Shown here in pieces: positions 1-9,612 of a stretch of 64,000 bases of DNA. The position numbers were made by a program, and so were the translations under genes. Position 1 is the first letter of the stretch. Every line of letters starts with the position of its first letter. The notes beneath the pieces are model-generated. The model had not been told where the DNA came from, made no database searches, and saw nothing but the letters and a program-made list of their open reading frames with translations. Source of the DNA: Psychrobacter frigidicola (lineage in GTDB: Bacteria > Pseudomonadota > Gammaproteobacteria > Pseudomonadales > Moraxellaceae); the NCBI RefSeq assembly GCF_007997305.1, contig NZ_VORZ01000001.1:558001-622000 (forward strand), given 5' to 3'.

Positions 1-647
1 GTGAGCACTAAGGCGGTGCGCCTGATGGCCTCAATGAAAGGATAGCGTTCAGTATTGTCGAGCAGGTAGGTCAACAAATGACTATTAATAGGGTCAGTCA
101 TTAAATCTGCATACCCTGCTAGCGACGCTTGCCGCTCTAACCATACCTCTCTTGCCTGTCGCTGCTCTGGACTAACTTTTATAGAAGATTTTACCTCGTC
201 GTCGATTTTATGGCTGGCAGATATCAACGTTTTCTTATGTTGCTTAGCGCTGTTACCTATCAGTTGCGGATAAAGAATATCATGGGTTTCAGGGTTAGCT
301 TGTAGCTTGTTAAGCCATTGCAATAATTGATAAAAATCAACCAGCCGCGCATGGATACGTTCGCGCATCTCAGCGGCAGCGGCGCGGGTAAAAGTAGTGG
401 CAATAATATGCTCAGGAGCGCGTTTTGCCTCAATCAATAAGCGCAACACAATACCAGTCAGCGTCCATGTTTTACCGGTACCTGCTGATGCTTCTATCAG
501 ATACTTACCATTTAGCGGCACTCGTACGGCTGGTAATTTTTGAGGCGGTTGCTGATTGTGGGTATGGGGCCTCGATGTCGTCTCAACAGCTTCAGAGTGA
601 TGAGTGTTATTGTTTTCGTTATTATTGTTAGGCATAGTTTGAAACAT
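1..647 (-). CDS. recB: RecB, beta subunit of exonuclease V (N-terminal part, cut by window edge)
   Basis: Only the first ~215 codons lie in the window; the gene continues past the left edge. The reverse-strand translation starts MFQTMPNNNNENNN and soon reaches KYLIEASAGTGKTWTLTG, the Walker A motif of UvrD-type helicases as found at the N-terminus of RecB, followed by an ATTFTRAAAAEMRERIHARL stretch typical of helicase motif Ia. RecB is the ATPase, 3'-5' helicase and nuclease subunit of RecBCD, which processes double-strand ends for RecA loading. In-frame ATGs lie at 647 and 635, and an in-frame stop lies just upstream of the first. An Asn/His-rich leader precedes the conserved core. recC lies about 110 bp upstream on the same strand, so they are probably co-transcribed. 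Confidence 0.9.
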   Translation of the reverse strand, partial: MFQTMPNNNNENNNTHHSEAVETTSRPHTHNQQPPQKLPAVRVPLNGKYLIEASAGTGKTWTLTGIVLRLLIEAKRAPEHIIATTFTRAAAAEMRERIHARLVDFYQLLQWLNKLQANPETHDILYPQLIGNSAKQHKKTLISASHKIDDEVKSSIKVSPEQRQAREVWLERQASLAGYADLMTDPINSHLLTYLLDNTERYPFIEAIRRTALVL

Positions 648-754
648 AAAAGGTCACTTGTTCTTGGTATTCATAGTAATAGTCTGGTAATAGCATCGCC
701 ACTTAATCAGTTATCAAACTACACAGCTATAGCGTTCATTATCCTTAAAGGCCA

Positions 755-3700
755 TCATGGACACGGCTTCAAAGCGTCATTCATAGCGCCAAATAACAAA
801 GGTGCTAATATGGGCAGCGCATTAGTCAAAGCGGTAAAAGCGTCTTGTTTTTGTAATATATATTGCCATAGCTCATGCTGCGAGCAGGTGTCATAAACCC
901 TATCATTGTTATAGCCTGACCATAACCAGTTCTCAAAATCACTACGTTTAAGCTGATAAATACTGTCTTTACCTTGAGCAACATTTACTTTATCAAGGTA
1001 AGTAATCGCATACACTGGTAACACTGTGATTACCGTACTAGCAGCAATCTGAGCAAAGCGTACCCATTTCAATAGCTCGGCTAACGCGACTTTATAAGTA
1101 ATAGGCGCAAGCTCAAAAATAGTTTTACCTTTGTATTTTGTGTGCTCTTCACTAGACTTATTAAAACGCCAGATACTTCTGCCATCATTATTAGCGACTT
1201 GCTCCTCAGTAGTACGCCGCGCCACTTGCCAAAAGACGTGTGCCAACCAAAAGCGTAATAGATGCTGGGTGCGGGCGCTATTAGGCAAAATATTGATCCA
1301 TAACTTAGCTGATGTCTCTGCTGACAGCGCTGATGGCGAACCGATATCTATTGGAACGATACCTTTAATATTTAATTGACCTTGAGCATTCATTTCAGGC
1401 GCGTGAACGCGAATCATTTTTTCGGCACACGGAGTCAGTAACGTGAAGCACTGCTCGGTGGCTTGCATATCGATATTGGTATTATGAGAAGGCTTAACGT
1501 CAATGCCCATCTTTAATAACTGTTCAGCAAACTCACGGTATTGCTCAGTGATTTTAAGTTGTTGATAGTTTAGAGTCGATTGACGTGCGACACCAGCTGG
1601 CATGACAGGGTCGTATAATAAACGACTCAGTTGCTGCGCCTGTTTATTGTCGCTCTCAATATCATTAGAGCCCGTATGATTAGAGTCAGTAGCAGTATTG
1701 CCATGCATGTCACTGAGCAACTGCGCATTGATGGTATACGCATCTAAGCTTGATAAGGATAACGGCTCTTGATATACAGTATCTTCCGCTGGTAATACAA
1801 TATGCACTTGCTGCTTTTTTAGGAAGTGCTTTGCCGGATGACGAACTTGTAGATATAAATATTGCATATCAACGTGGGTAACGTCGAAGGCTTGGCCAGT
1901 ATCGGCTCTACTATCCTCATTACAAACTCCATTATCTGGGTGAATACGGCGAGCAATGGTGGCATAGTCCGCTTTAGACGGTAAATTCACTTTAATAGGA
2001 AGGCGTGCGTTATCTTTATCTTGCGCTTGTAGACGCTCAAATACGTCCTGCCAGACTTTTGCAGGCGCATTGGTTCTTTTCTGATTTAGCTTTTCACCTT
2101 GCATCGCACGCTCTAAGATTTGTATAAAGTCTTGTTTGACTTCAGAGCCAAGTATTGCTTGCGTGTCTAATATTTCTGGCCTTATAAACACCTCTTCTGC
2201 AAACGGCAATGCAGGGTGCTGGGTAACCAGCCACTGTTCAATAAGCTTGGGCAAGTAACGCTGAATTTGTGCGGTTAATGCCGCATTATTGTTGTCATTA
2301 ATCTCGCTGTCATTCCCATGATTACTATCAGTAGCTAGTGATTCCGTCCCTAATAGTTTTAGCGGATCCCATTGCCATTGCACCTCCCCCTTTAAGAACT
2401 GTAATAATTCACTGACTGGGTTGGCCGGCAGATGCTCATGAGTATCGGTCAGGCGTTGACCATTATAAAAAATCCAGCAAGAATCACGCGCGCACAGTAA
2501 GGCGTCTAAGAACGCGCCGTTATCATCGTCTTCACTGAATCTATCGCCGCGTTGAGCCAAGCCCGCCTTCATTAAGTCATAACGATTATCACGGTCACGA
2601 TTGGGAAACTCCGACAAGTCCATATTTAACATCACGACCAGCCCAAACGGTACATTACGTAGCGCACCAAAACGCCCAAAGGTAATCACACCCGTAGGCT
2701 CAGCACTGACTTGCTGACTCTCTAACTCATCCTCAATGCTATCCAGCATAAAGCTAAGCTTGAGGGGTAAATTACTCACTTGTGACAGCCGCGCTTCGAC
2801 TTGCCCAGCGGCTAACGTAGCGCTCACATTATTGTTATCATTGCTATTGTTATTATCGGCATTCGCAGTACTGTCATGCTTGCTGCCAGTATGATAACGC
2901 TGATAATGCCGGTTGGCTCGCAGACTACTTTTAAAGCCATTCATTGCATTAAAAATCGCGCGCATGGGACGGGTTTGGTCAAATGCACCAAAGTAAGGAT
3001 GGATAATATTAGTTTCAATCCGGTCCAGCCAATCCTCAGCTTTATAGCGCGCTTGGTACTCGTTACGGCAGCCATTAATGCCAGCATGGACACGGCATAA
3101 AGCTTCAATAATAAGAGCATCGTCTAAACTAATGGCGGAAATAGGTACTGTTTTTTCAGCTAAAGTATTGTCTTGCCAATTATCGGGATATAAACAATCG
3201 CTGATACTCGCTTCGGGCATGATTAAGCCCAATGCTATTTGATCTAGCGCATAAACAAAGCTAAAACGGTAGTCATAGTCTTGGGCGTCCAAACTGTGCT
3301 GCAAATGTGCTTCATCAAACCCACGAACAAAACCTGCTTGTTCTAACAAATCACAGCCACGGCTCATTTGTTCATGGGTCAATCCTAGACTTTCGTATAA
3401 TGGTGGTAGCATTAACCAATCCAATACTTCAGCCGACTCAAAGCGTGCCGTATCGCTACCTAGTAAACCATAAAACCCACTTATCGCCTCCCACAGTTGG
3501 CGAATTGATTTATCAACCACTCCTGTGACTTTTGCAGGTAGACTCAAACCATCCTGACCTTTACCAGTCACGAATACAGAGGTAATCAAATCATGATGAC
3601 GGTCAACATCAGGGAGGAGTACGACAATATCAGACAGATGGCGAGTGTTTCCATCGTTATTAGTGTCATTGAGCCAGCGTCCAATCATACCGCGCAGTAC

Positions 3701-5179
3701 TTCAAGCTGACGCTGTAAGTTGTGACATGAGTGAATACTTAGGCTATTATCATATTGTGACAATTGCCACTGCCGTGGTTGCTCATAGTATTTATTTTTT
3801 AGGGTATCATCGCTATACCATTCGGTTTCTAATGGTTCATTATCTTTAAGGATTTGATACCCTTTATGATTACTTAGGCTATTTTTATAATCTTGCTCTG
3901 TATTTAAATCGAGCGCCATTTGCGTCCCTAATGCGGCACTGACCCGCCCTGAGGTTGCCTGTTGGGTAGCGCTTTCATCCAACATGAGAACATCTTGCTG
4001 CAAATGCGCGAGCAAACTTAACGGACGTTCTGTATTTTTATTAGTACGTATCGCGTTGACAGTTCTTGGATTTTCTTCTACATCAAACCGATCTTCCCAA
4101 ACCAACTTAAAATCGTCTTTATCTTCGTTGCCAGACAAACTTGCCAGCATCGCAAAAGTCTCACGCGACTGCTTGCCCAAGCGTGATAACAGGGTGTGCC
4201 CATAATCCCGTAAAAACACACTTTCAGGGTTAATCACCTGCTGGCGCTGTAGCCACTGCTTATCCACGATATCTGCCCAAAACAGCTGCGAGGGATTGTA
4301 ATGTAATAAGGTAATATGCATATATTTTGATAAACGCTGCAAAAAATTTAGCTCATTTTGAGGCAACTGTTGAATCGTAAAAATATGCATCTGGGTGGGT
4401 AATATGGCTTGTATATCTATCCCTGTGTTGTGAGTCTTATCCGACATAACCTCCCAAAACCGCGTCTCAATAGCGGAACGATGCTCATATACTGCTGCAA
4501 ATAGTAGGTGCCATAAATGCCGCTGTGCCGCCTCAAGCTCGGTATAATGGGCAACCAACCACTCCGGTGTTTCGCCCGCATACTTATCAAACGTCATGGT
4601 CAGCTCGTCTTTGGCTGCCACCATGGCAGCGACGTCCACTGCTTTGTTGTCCGACCAAAGATTTAACCACCCTTCCCGATGGGTTAAATAACGACTAAAC
4701 ACGCGCGAAAAGTCAGTAGCCAGCGACCATAGACGCACATCTTGCTGACTACGGTCGGCCTCCACATCTAATAATGCGGACAATAAAGGATATAATGGAT
4801 GTTGATCGTTCGCCATGATGTCATTTTGATAATAAGTAAAATAACCAAACAGACGCCATTGCATCACTGCCCCCGTCAATACTGCCACTTCTGGTACGGT
4901 CACTATTTCTTGAGTTGACTGCGTATTTTCCAGCCACGTATTATATTCAGCCAGCACTTTTTGCATTAACGTCCACTGGTACTGACCCCAAAACGTCGTC
5001 GTGACCAAAGTGCTGATACCCGCTTGACTAGCAATAGACTTATCTAGCCAATCGCCGAGTACCATTGACGGCACAATCACAACAAACTCTTCAAAAATAG
5101 GCTGATTTTTAGATTTATAAGCGGTCAGCAACTGCTCAACCAAACGTTCGGTACGGTGGGACTGAATAATAGTAAACAT
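755..5179 (-). CDS. recC: RecC, gamma subunit of exonuclease V
   Basis: The 1474-residue product begins MFTIIQSHRTERLVEQLL, the usual RecC opening, and contains RecC-type sequence such as HIFTIQQLPQNELNFLQRL and VVMLNMDLSEFPNRD. RecC is the non-catalytic scaffold of RecBCD that splits the DNA strands and reads Chi. It is some 350 residues longer than the roughly 1120 of E. coli RecC. Part of the excess lies in Asn/Asp-rich low-complexity insertions encoded near 2821-2880, 2280-2336 and 1630-1705. The gene order recC-recB on one strand fits an operon. No recD is visible in the window. Confidence is high from N-terminal motif, length class and the recB neighbour. Confidence 0.92.
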   Translation of the reverse strand: MFTIIQSHRTERLVEQLLTAYKSKNQPIFEEFVVIVPSMVLGDWLDKSIASQAGISTLVTTTFWGQYQWTLMQKVLAEYNTWLENTQSTQEIVTVPEVAVLTGAVMQWRLFGYFTYYQNDIMANDQHPLYPLLSALLDVEADRSQQDVRLWSLATDFSRVFSRYLTHREGWLNLWSDNKAVDVAAMVAAKDELTMTFDKYAGETPEWLVAHYTELEAAQRHLWHLLFAAVYEHRSAIETRFWEVMSDKTHNTGIDIQAILPTQMHIFTIQQLPQNELNFLQRLSKYMHITLLHYNPSQLFWADIVDKQWLQRQQVINPESVFLRDYGHTLLSRLGKQSRETFAMLASLSGNEDKDDFKLVWEDRFDVEENPRTVNAIRTNKNTERPLSLLAHLQQDVLMLDESATQQATSGRVSAALGTQMALDLNTEQDYKNSLSNHKGYQILKDNEPLETEWYSDDTLKNKYYEQPRQWQLSQYDNSLSIHSCHNLQRQLEVLRGMIGRWLNDTNNDGNTRHLSDIVVLLPDVDRHHDLITSVFVTGKGQDGLSLPAKVTGVVDKSIRQLWEAISGFYGLLGSDTARFESAEVLDWLMLPPLYESLGLTHEQMSRGCDLLEQAGFVRGFDEAHLQHSLDAQDYDYRFSFVYALDQIALGLIMPEASISDCLYPDNWQDNTLAEKTVPISAISLDDALIIEALCRVHAGINGCRNEYQARYKAEDWLDRIETNIIHPYFGAFDQTRPMRAIFNAMNGFKSSLRANRHYQRYHTGSKHDSTANADNNNSNDNNNVSATLAAGQVEARLSQVSNLPLKLSFMLDSIEDELESQQVSAEPTGVITFGRFGALRNVPFGLVVMLNMDLSEFPNRDRDNRYDLMKAGLAQRGDRFSEDDDNGAFLDALLCARDSCWIFYNGQRLTDTHEHLPANPVSELLQFLKGEVQWQWDPLKLLGTESLATDSNHGNDSEINDNNNAALTAQIQRYLPKLIEQWLVTQHPALPFAEEVFIRPEILDTQAILGSEVKQDFIQILERAMQGEKLNQKRTNAPAKVWQDVFERLQAQDKDNARLPIKVNLPSKADYATIARRIHPDNGVCNEDSRADTGQAFDVTHVDMQYLYLQVRHPAKHFLKKQQVHIVLPAEDTVYQEPLSLSSLDAYTINAQLLSDMHGNTATDSNHTGSNDIESDNKQAQQLSRLLYDPVMPAGVARQSTLNYQQLKITEQYREFAEQLLKMGIDVKPSHNTNIDMQATEQCFTLLTPCAEKMIRVHAPEMNAQGQLNIKGIVPIDIGSPSALSAETSAKLWINILPNSARTQHLLRFWLAHVFWQVARRTTEEQVANNDGRSIWRFNKSSEEHTKYKGKTIFELAPITYKVALAELLKWVRFAQIAASTVITVLPVYAITYLDKVNVAQGKDSIYQLKRSDFENWLWSGYNNDRVYDTCSQHELWQYILQKQDAFTALTNALPILAPLLFGAMNDALKPCP

Positions 5180-5459
5180 AGAGAATCATCTAATTATGGC
5201 AATGAAGTACAAGAAAATAAGAACACAACTTAAAACAACATTCGCGATGACATAAGGCAAAATGACAGTTTATCAAGGGCGAATACTTAGCAGCATCATA
5301 GTGTGGCATTGATATCGGTTAGTTACTAGCAAACAAGGCAGTAGCGTATTAGTTTGCGACAGATGGTGACGCATGTATGAAGGTTTAATCATGATTGAAG
5401 GGCTATGTTACAATTTCTGATAGAAACAACCTGTTTGACTCTTTTTAACAATGAGATGA

Positions 5460-5915
5460 CTGCATATAATACCACTGCGTCCAATTGATGATATCTTTGT
5501 TCATCCCAAGCGGCGATTATACGTTGACTATTACCGCAGTGCGCTGTGGGAGCTGCCACGGATGAAGGTTGATAAGACTGCGTGGCAACGGCGGCAGCCC
5601 TATACTGATGATACCAATGAATTGTATGTCAGTCATCGGCAAGTTATTTATGGCCCTATATTAGCCCAAAAACTGGACACTCTAAACTTGCCCGCAGCAG
5701 TATATGGCAGCTCTCTAAATTTATTTGAAGCATAGTGTAAGGTACAAGACTTTGATTGACCCAAAGAAAAGCTTGCGACCGGACTCTCTCTATTAGCCGC
5801 CCATCACTCGACTTCATACTCGCAAGCTAGATTAGTTACTTCAACCGCAGCAAGCGATATATTCAATAATATGTTGGCAGAGCTGGCGGATGAAGTTATA
5901 CATCATCATATTTGA
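5460..5915 (+). pseudogene. Decayed gene of unknown family with two in-frame stops
   Basis: One reading frame gives 92 protein-like codons (containing DDIFVHPKRRLYVDYYRSAL) to a TAG at 5733. The same frame continues through a TGA at 5757 into 51 further coherent codons (PKEKLATGLSLLAAHHSTSY and on) to a TGA at 5913. Reading the stops as Gln (CAG to TAG) and Trp (TGG to TGA) restores a continuous polypeptide of about 150 residues, so two transition mutations can explain the damage. There is no ATG at the front; the frame opens after a TGA at 5457. I do not recognise the family. It lies in the gap between the recC promoter and the ModA-like gene. Confidence 0.5.
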
Positions 5916-5973
5916 CTCATTAGAATAATTTTATTTACTGATAAAACATTAATTAAGACACGAGCGGTTAACT

Positions 5974-6777
5974 ATGAAAGACTACAAACTGCTATTGGCT
6001 GCACTACTTGTATTAATACTGCTTATTTTCATTGGTATCTTTACATGGCTATGGAGCAGTAATCGTAAAAATGCGGACCCATTACCTATTATGGCTACTG
6101 AAAGTGAGCAGTCCACTAACACCAGTGGAGACGATATAAATACAATTGCGACTAGCATCCTACATGTGCAAGCCGAAGAACAATTACAGGCGGCGTTAGA
6201 TGATGTGATTATGAAGTTTGAGTCACGCTATCCTAATACGCAAGTTTTGGCCCTATACGTCCCTGCTAAATCATTACTCACTTTGCCGGGTACTAGTAAC
6301 GCTAATAATAAGCCATCGTCCTTACCCATCCATATTGACGTTATTATAGCCGATGAAAAAATTGCGCAAACTCGACTGATACCCCTACAGGCTCTACTTA
6401 ATGATGCTCAAACTAAGCTTAACCATAGTGAGATCAATACCCGTAGTACAGCACAAAACAATTTAAACCCTGTAAATGCAAACCCTGCAACTGGCAATGA
6501 TAGTATTGAGGCACGTCACTTAGCTTCTTTTAGCTATGCAGTAAAAAACACCGAGTCAGTTGATGGCGTTATTCTAACGGACAATCCTATTGCTGTCAGT
6601 TTCCGAAATTTTTTACTCTCGAGTGCTGGACAAGACATCTTAAAAAAATACGGTTATGATAATATTGATGGCTACAAAAATAGTGTGGATGATTTATTTA
6701 ATCCAGCATCACGCGGCAAAAAAGCCAGCGGACAACCGTCAGTTAAAGTCGCTGATGCGCTCAGCAATGGTACATAA
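5974..6777 (+). CDS. Membrane-anchored ModA-like periplasmic binding-fold protein
   Basis: The 267-residue product has an N-terminal transmembrane segment (LLLAALLVLILLIFIGIFTW, residues ~6-25) and a Ser/Thr-rich linker. The next part resembles the start of molybdate-type binding proteins (ILHVQAEEQLQAALDDVIMK followed by FESRYPNTQV), and the C-terminus resembles the ModA end (FRNFLLSSAGQDILKKYGYD). ModA proteins bind oxyanions for an ABC importer, but no modBC genes are adjacent, and the membrane anchor and Asn-rich insertion are atypical. The substrate and any transport role are therefore unknown. An ACGAGCGG stretch precedes the ATG. It is followed 63 bp later by a tRNA gene. Confidence 0.6.
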   Translation: MKDYKLLLAALLVLILLIFIGIFTWLWSSNRKNADPLPIMATESEQSTNTSGDDINTIATSILHVQAEEQLQAALDDVIMKFESRYPNTQVLALYVPAKSLLTLPGTSNANNKPSSLPIHIDVIIADEKIAQTRLIPLQALLNDAQTKLNHSEINTRSTAQNNLNPVNANPATGNDSIEARHLASFSYAVKNTESVDGVILTDNPIAVSFRNFLLSSAGQDILKKYGYDNIDGYKNSVDDLFNPASRGKKASGQPSVKVADALSNGT

Positions 6778-6840
6778 TGCTTAATTACTTATTATGGATT
6801 GCTTTTATAAGCGCTTTTTTTTACAATGGAACTCCTTAAT

Positions 6841-6916
6841 GCGCCTATAGCTCAACAGGATAGAGCAATTGCCTCCTAAGCGATCGATCCGAGTTCGAGT
6901 CTTGGTGGGCGCACCA
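6841..6916 (+). tRNA. tRNA-Arg (anticodon CCU)
   Basis: A complete cloverleaf can be drawn. The acceptor stem pairs GCGCCTA with TGGGCGC, the D arm is AGCTC...GAGC, the anticodon loop reads TTGCCTCCTAAGC with CCT at the centre, the T arm contains GAGTTCGAGTC, and the encoded 3' end is ACCA. CCU reads the rare Arg codon AGG. tRNA genes of this kind are common integration sites, and a decayed accessory region with an integrase remnant begins downstream. Confidence 0.93.
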
Positions 6917-7061
6917 ATCATTGTATTTAGACATAACCTCGCATTACCTCAAACCCTCTGTTTAGTTACTATCATGTCTTTATTCATTACCTGCTAGCAC
7001 CACTACGATGTTGTTAAAAATATTAACTCGTCGTGTTTAGCACCACAAAAAACAACCCGTC

Positions 7062-7277
7062 ATGGTGATGGTAATAGTCTCACGGCGATTTTATGCAAAT
7101 ACAAATAAACTAGAAGAAAATGAAAGATTAAAATTGATAGCGTTTGCTACCTTTCAGAAAGCCAGAAGAGGTGCTCGAAAGGGTAGAAATCCTAAGACTG
7201 GTGAGCCAGTCGATATTCCTGAATTAGTAACTATCAACGTTACCTTAAGTGAAAATTTAATAGACTCGATGAACTGA
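7062..7277 (+). pseudogene. HU/IHF-family DNA-binding protein remnant, N-terminus lost
   Basis: The 71-residue frame contains NERLKLIAFATFQKARRGAR followed by KGRNPKTGEPVDIPE, the diagnostic arm region of HU/IHF proteins (family pattern GFGTFxxxxRxxRxGRNPxTGE). It ends with a plausible HU C-terminus. The N-terminal helix-turn-helix half of HU (about 40 residues) is replaced by unrelated sequence, starting MVMVIVSRRF. HU dimers bend DNA, but this truncated chain probably cannot dimerise normally. It is best read as a 5'-truncated remnant, though expression of a short variant cannot be excluded. It converges on the permease gene at 7307. Confidence 0.6.
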
Positions 7278-7306
7278 AACCTGATTTTAAATCCATAGAT
7301 CGAGTT

Positions 7307-8221
7307 TTATGTTGTATGGCGTTTTGCCATATATTTTCCCAGTAAGGGCAAGCAAAATGCTGGTAATTGAAAAGCACCCAGTAACGGCAAAAACATCGCA
7401 CCCATAAAGGGCATAGTTATGGTGTAAGCAAGTAATACATTGCGTCCGCCACACACCAGCGCAGCGACAATGGCATTTTCATAGCCAAAACGCCGATATA
7501 TTATATAAGCGCTAAAATAAAACACCAATGCTAATACCGAACTTAGTACTAGTAATAACAACGCTTGCCATGGATTATGGTCAAAGGTGGTACGAAACCC
7601 CGCCATCAGGCCCAGTGGAAACAACATCAGCAGTAAAATATTGAACTGCCCGATTTTGGGATAATAACGTGACAAAATAGCAGGTGAAACAAACCGACGT
7701 ACCGCCACAGCTAGCACCATCGGCATAACAATATAAACTAATAAGCGCATGATATAAGTACCAACGTCTAAATGCGCATTTTCATCGCCTAATAGCCACA
7801 ATATGCCTAATAATGTAAATGGCATAACGAGCGTAGCAGCGATAGTTTTTGCCGTCGCCAGTTGTGCATCGAACCCCACCGCATTGACCAACGCGCCACT
7901 ACCAAACAAGGGGGCAGTGGCACCAAGACCTGCAATCGCCAATAGCCAATCGCCACGTACCCCGAGCGCATAAGCAATTAATACTAAAACTAGACACGTG
8001 CCCCCGCTTTGTAACAAGGCAAAAACCCACACATAGCTTGTCGCTATACGCTTTAACAGCGCATATTGGTCAATGCCGAGTAAAGTAAAAAACATCAAGA
8101 AGAACAGTATTTGGGGTAAATATACCAATACTGCATTGGATAAGTTTGGAAAAATAAAGCCCACAATGGCGCAAACTGGCATAATCAACGTGCTATGACG
8201 CGCAATAAAACGAAGAATCAT
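7307..8221 (-). CDS. Bile acid:sodium symporter-like (BASS superfamily) permease
   Basis: The 304-residue product is almost entirely hydrophobic, with about nine or ten predicted membrane helices. It carries conserved small-residue motifs (ATAPLFGSGALVNAVGFDAQ, CGGRNVLLAYTI) in positions typical of the BASS/SBF fold, with two inverted five-helix halves. Members export or import organic anions with sodium; the substrate here is unknown. AGGAAAGG lies before the ATG at 8221. It converges with the HU remnant and has no obvious operon partner. It could also belong to a related auxin-efflux-like permease group. Confidence 0.6.
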   Translation of the reverse strand: MILRFIARHSTLIMPVCAIVGFIFPNLSNAVLVYLPQILFFLMFFTLLGIDQYALLKRIATSYVWVFALLQSGGTCLVLVLIAYALGVRGDWLLAIAGLGATAPLFGSGALVNAVGFDAQLATAKTIAATLVMPFTLLGILWLLGDENAHLDVGTYIMRLLVYIVMPMVLAVAVRRFVSPAILSRYYPKIGQFNILLLMLFPLGLMAGFRTTFDHNPWQALLLLVLSSVLALVFYFSAYIIYRRFGYENAIVAALVCGGRNVLLAYTITMPFMGAMFLPLLGAFQLPAFCLPLLGKYMAKRHTT

Positions 8222-8592
8222 GACCTTTCCTAATAAAAAATATTCATAAAAAAGTGGGTATTACTCCCCCTTTTTTACCATCTGTTATGCAAATAATCCC
8301 CACATGATACTCTTTTAATATTTTAATTATCTAATCATGCCACTATTACGGTTTACTGCCTTTTTAATGCTGTAGCGTTTTTTTACTAGAAAGACGCCGC
8401 ATATGCCATGGTTTATACTGGTGTGTGCAGTATGCTTTTAATGCTCTCTAGGTTTGCGACATGATCAATATCACTTTTGGGCAGAGGAATACTATAAAAA
8501 GACTTTCTTTGATGCGTATGCTGAACCACGCTGGGATTGTTTGAGATGATTAATCATCTATAAAAATGCTTCGCAGTTTAAGAGACGTCCCA
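8222..8592. other. Intergenic stretch with a short coding remnant
   Basis: No complete gene is seen. On the plus strand, 8442-8549 is an open frame without a start codon whose translation includes HDQYHFWAEEYYKKTFFDAY, rich in aromatic and acidic residues and ending in TGA. It looks like the tail of a lost gene, but no family was recognised. The right part also holds the 3' flank of the EcsC gene. The left end carries the promoter region of the permease gene. Confidence 0.25.
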
Positions 8593-9291
8593 TTAAGGAG
8601 TATTTAGAGTACTAGAACTAACATCTTTAAAACTACTTAGATCAACCTTATAATCAGTTGGCTCGAATACAAGAAAAGCTTTTCTAGCTTGGTTTCCAAC
8701 AATATTTGTTGTGAAAATATCAAACCCACCACAAATCACACCACCCAATACAGGAACTACCCCACCTAAATTAATTAAACCTCTAGTAGAAAATTTCGTA
8801 ACAAGTCTAAAACTAACTGCTCTCTTAATCTTAGTAAGTGCCACTCCAGTGACATTCTTTTCTATGTAACTAGTGGTAAAATTTGTGCCAAAAGTAATGC
8901 CAGAATCTTTAGCAACCTCATCCATACTACTGCCTAACAAACAGAGATAGATTAAAGCTTTTACTTTATCATTCTTTAAATCGTGACCCGTCATATGAGC
9001 AATAGCAGCAACCATGCGTATGTGAACATAAATCAGAGATGCAATATTTACAGGTAGAGCAACAGGTAAAGTTATTAAACCTCCTAGACCTGCAATGAAA
9101 CCCGCAGAACCTGCTTTAGTGTTCTGCCAACGTATTAAGGAATTAACCTTATCTTCTGTTGTGCCTGGCCCAGTCATATAGTCTTCTGCTAAATCAATAG
9201 CAGAGCCCATTCCTGGTATACCTTGAACAGCTTTGTCGTAAGTCCAATCTAAGAGCCCTTGCATCTTCTCAGGTGATATTACTTTGGCCAT
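8593..9291 (-). CDS. EcsC family protein
   Basis: The 232-residue protein has the layout of EcsC-domain proteins. It has an N-terminal helical region, a glycine-rich hydrophobic segment (AGFIAGLGGLITLPVALPVN, residues ~84-103), an AIAHMTGHDL motif and a C-terminal glycine-rich hydrophobic hairpin (LGGVVPVLGGVICGGFD). EcsC was named from the Bacillus ecsABC locus; its biochemical role is unclear and many members occur as single genes. GAGGGG precedes the ATG at 9291. The neighbour upstream on the same strand is the asparagine-synthase-like gene, 320 bp away. It lies in the accessory region behind the tRNA and may have been acquired. Confidence 0.7.
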   Translation of the reverse strand: MAKVISPEKMQGLLDWTYDKAVQGIPGMGSAIDLAEDYMTGPGTTEDKVNSLIRWQNTKAGSAGFIAGLGGLITLPVALPVNIASLIYVHIRMVAAIAHMTGHDLKNDKVKALIYLCLLGSSMDEVAKDSGITFGTNFTTSYIEKNVTGVALTKIKRAVSFRLVTKFSTRGLINLGGVVPVLGGVICGGFDIFTTNIVGNQARKAFLVFEPTDYKVDLSSFKDVSSSTLNTP

Positions 9292-9612
9292 AGAAACCCC
9301 TCAAGTTTATACAATCAATAATTTTAGACTTAAAAAAGCCTCTCTGATTATACGCGTCAGAGGGCTTCAAATGATGTTTGGTTATACAGAAAGTAGGTTT
9401 AATTAGATGGGTTCAGTTCCCTAGTGAGGTACCATGGTATAGTTATAAAACGTATTAATATCAATGCTTACAGCCATATCATTAATGAATGACTTAGCTC
9501 AGTGTACTTGTGAATATACTCGTAAGGGGTTTTAGGAGTTATTTGTGCAAAATAAGAAATTTATACTACAGGTAGCTGCTGCACTCATTATGAAGAATGC
9601 GTTTAATAGGAA
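9292..9612. other. Intergenic region with no recognised feature
   Basis: AT-rich sequence between the asparagine-synthase-like and EcsC genes, both on the minus strand. No hairpin with a T-run and no protein-like frame was seen. A promoter for the EcsC gene is expected here but could not be assigned. Confidence 0.3.
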
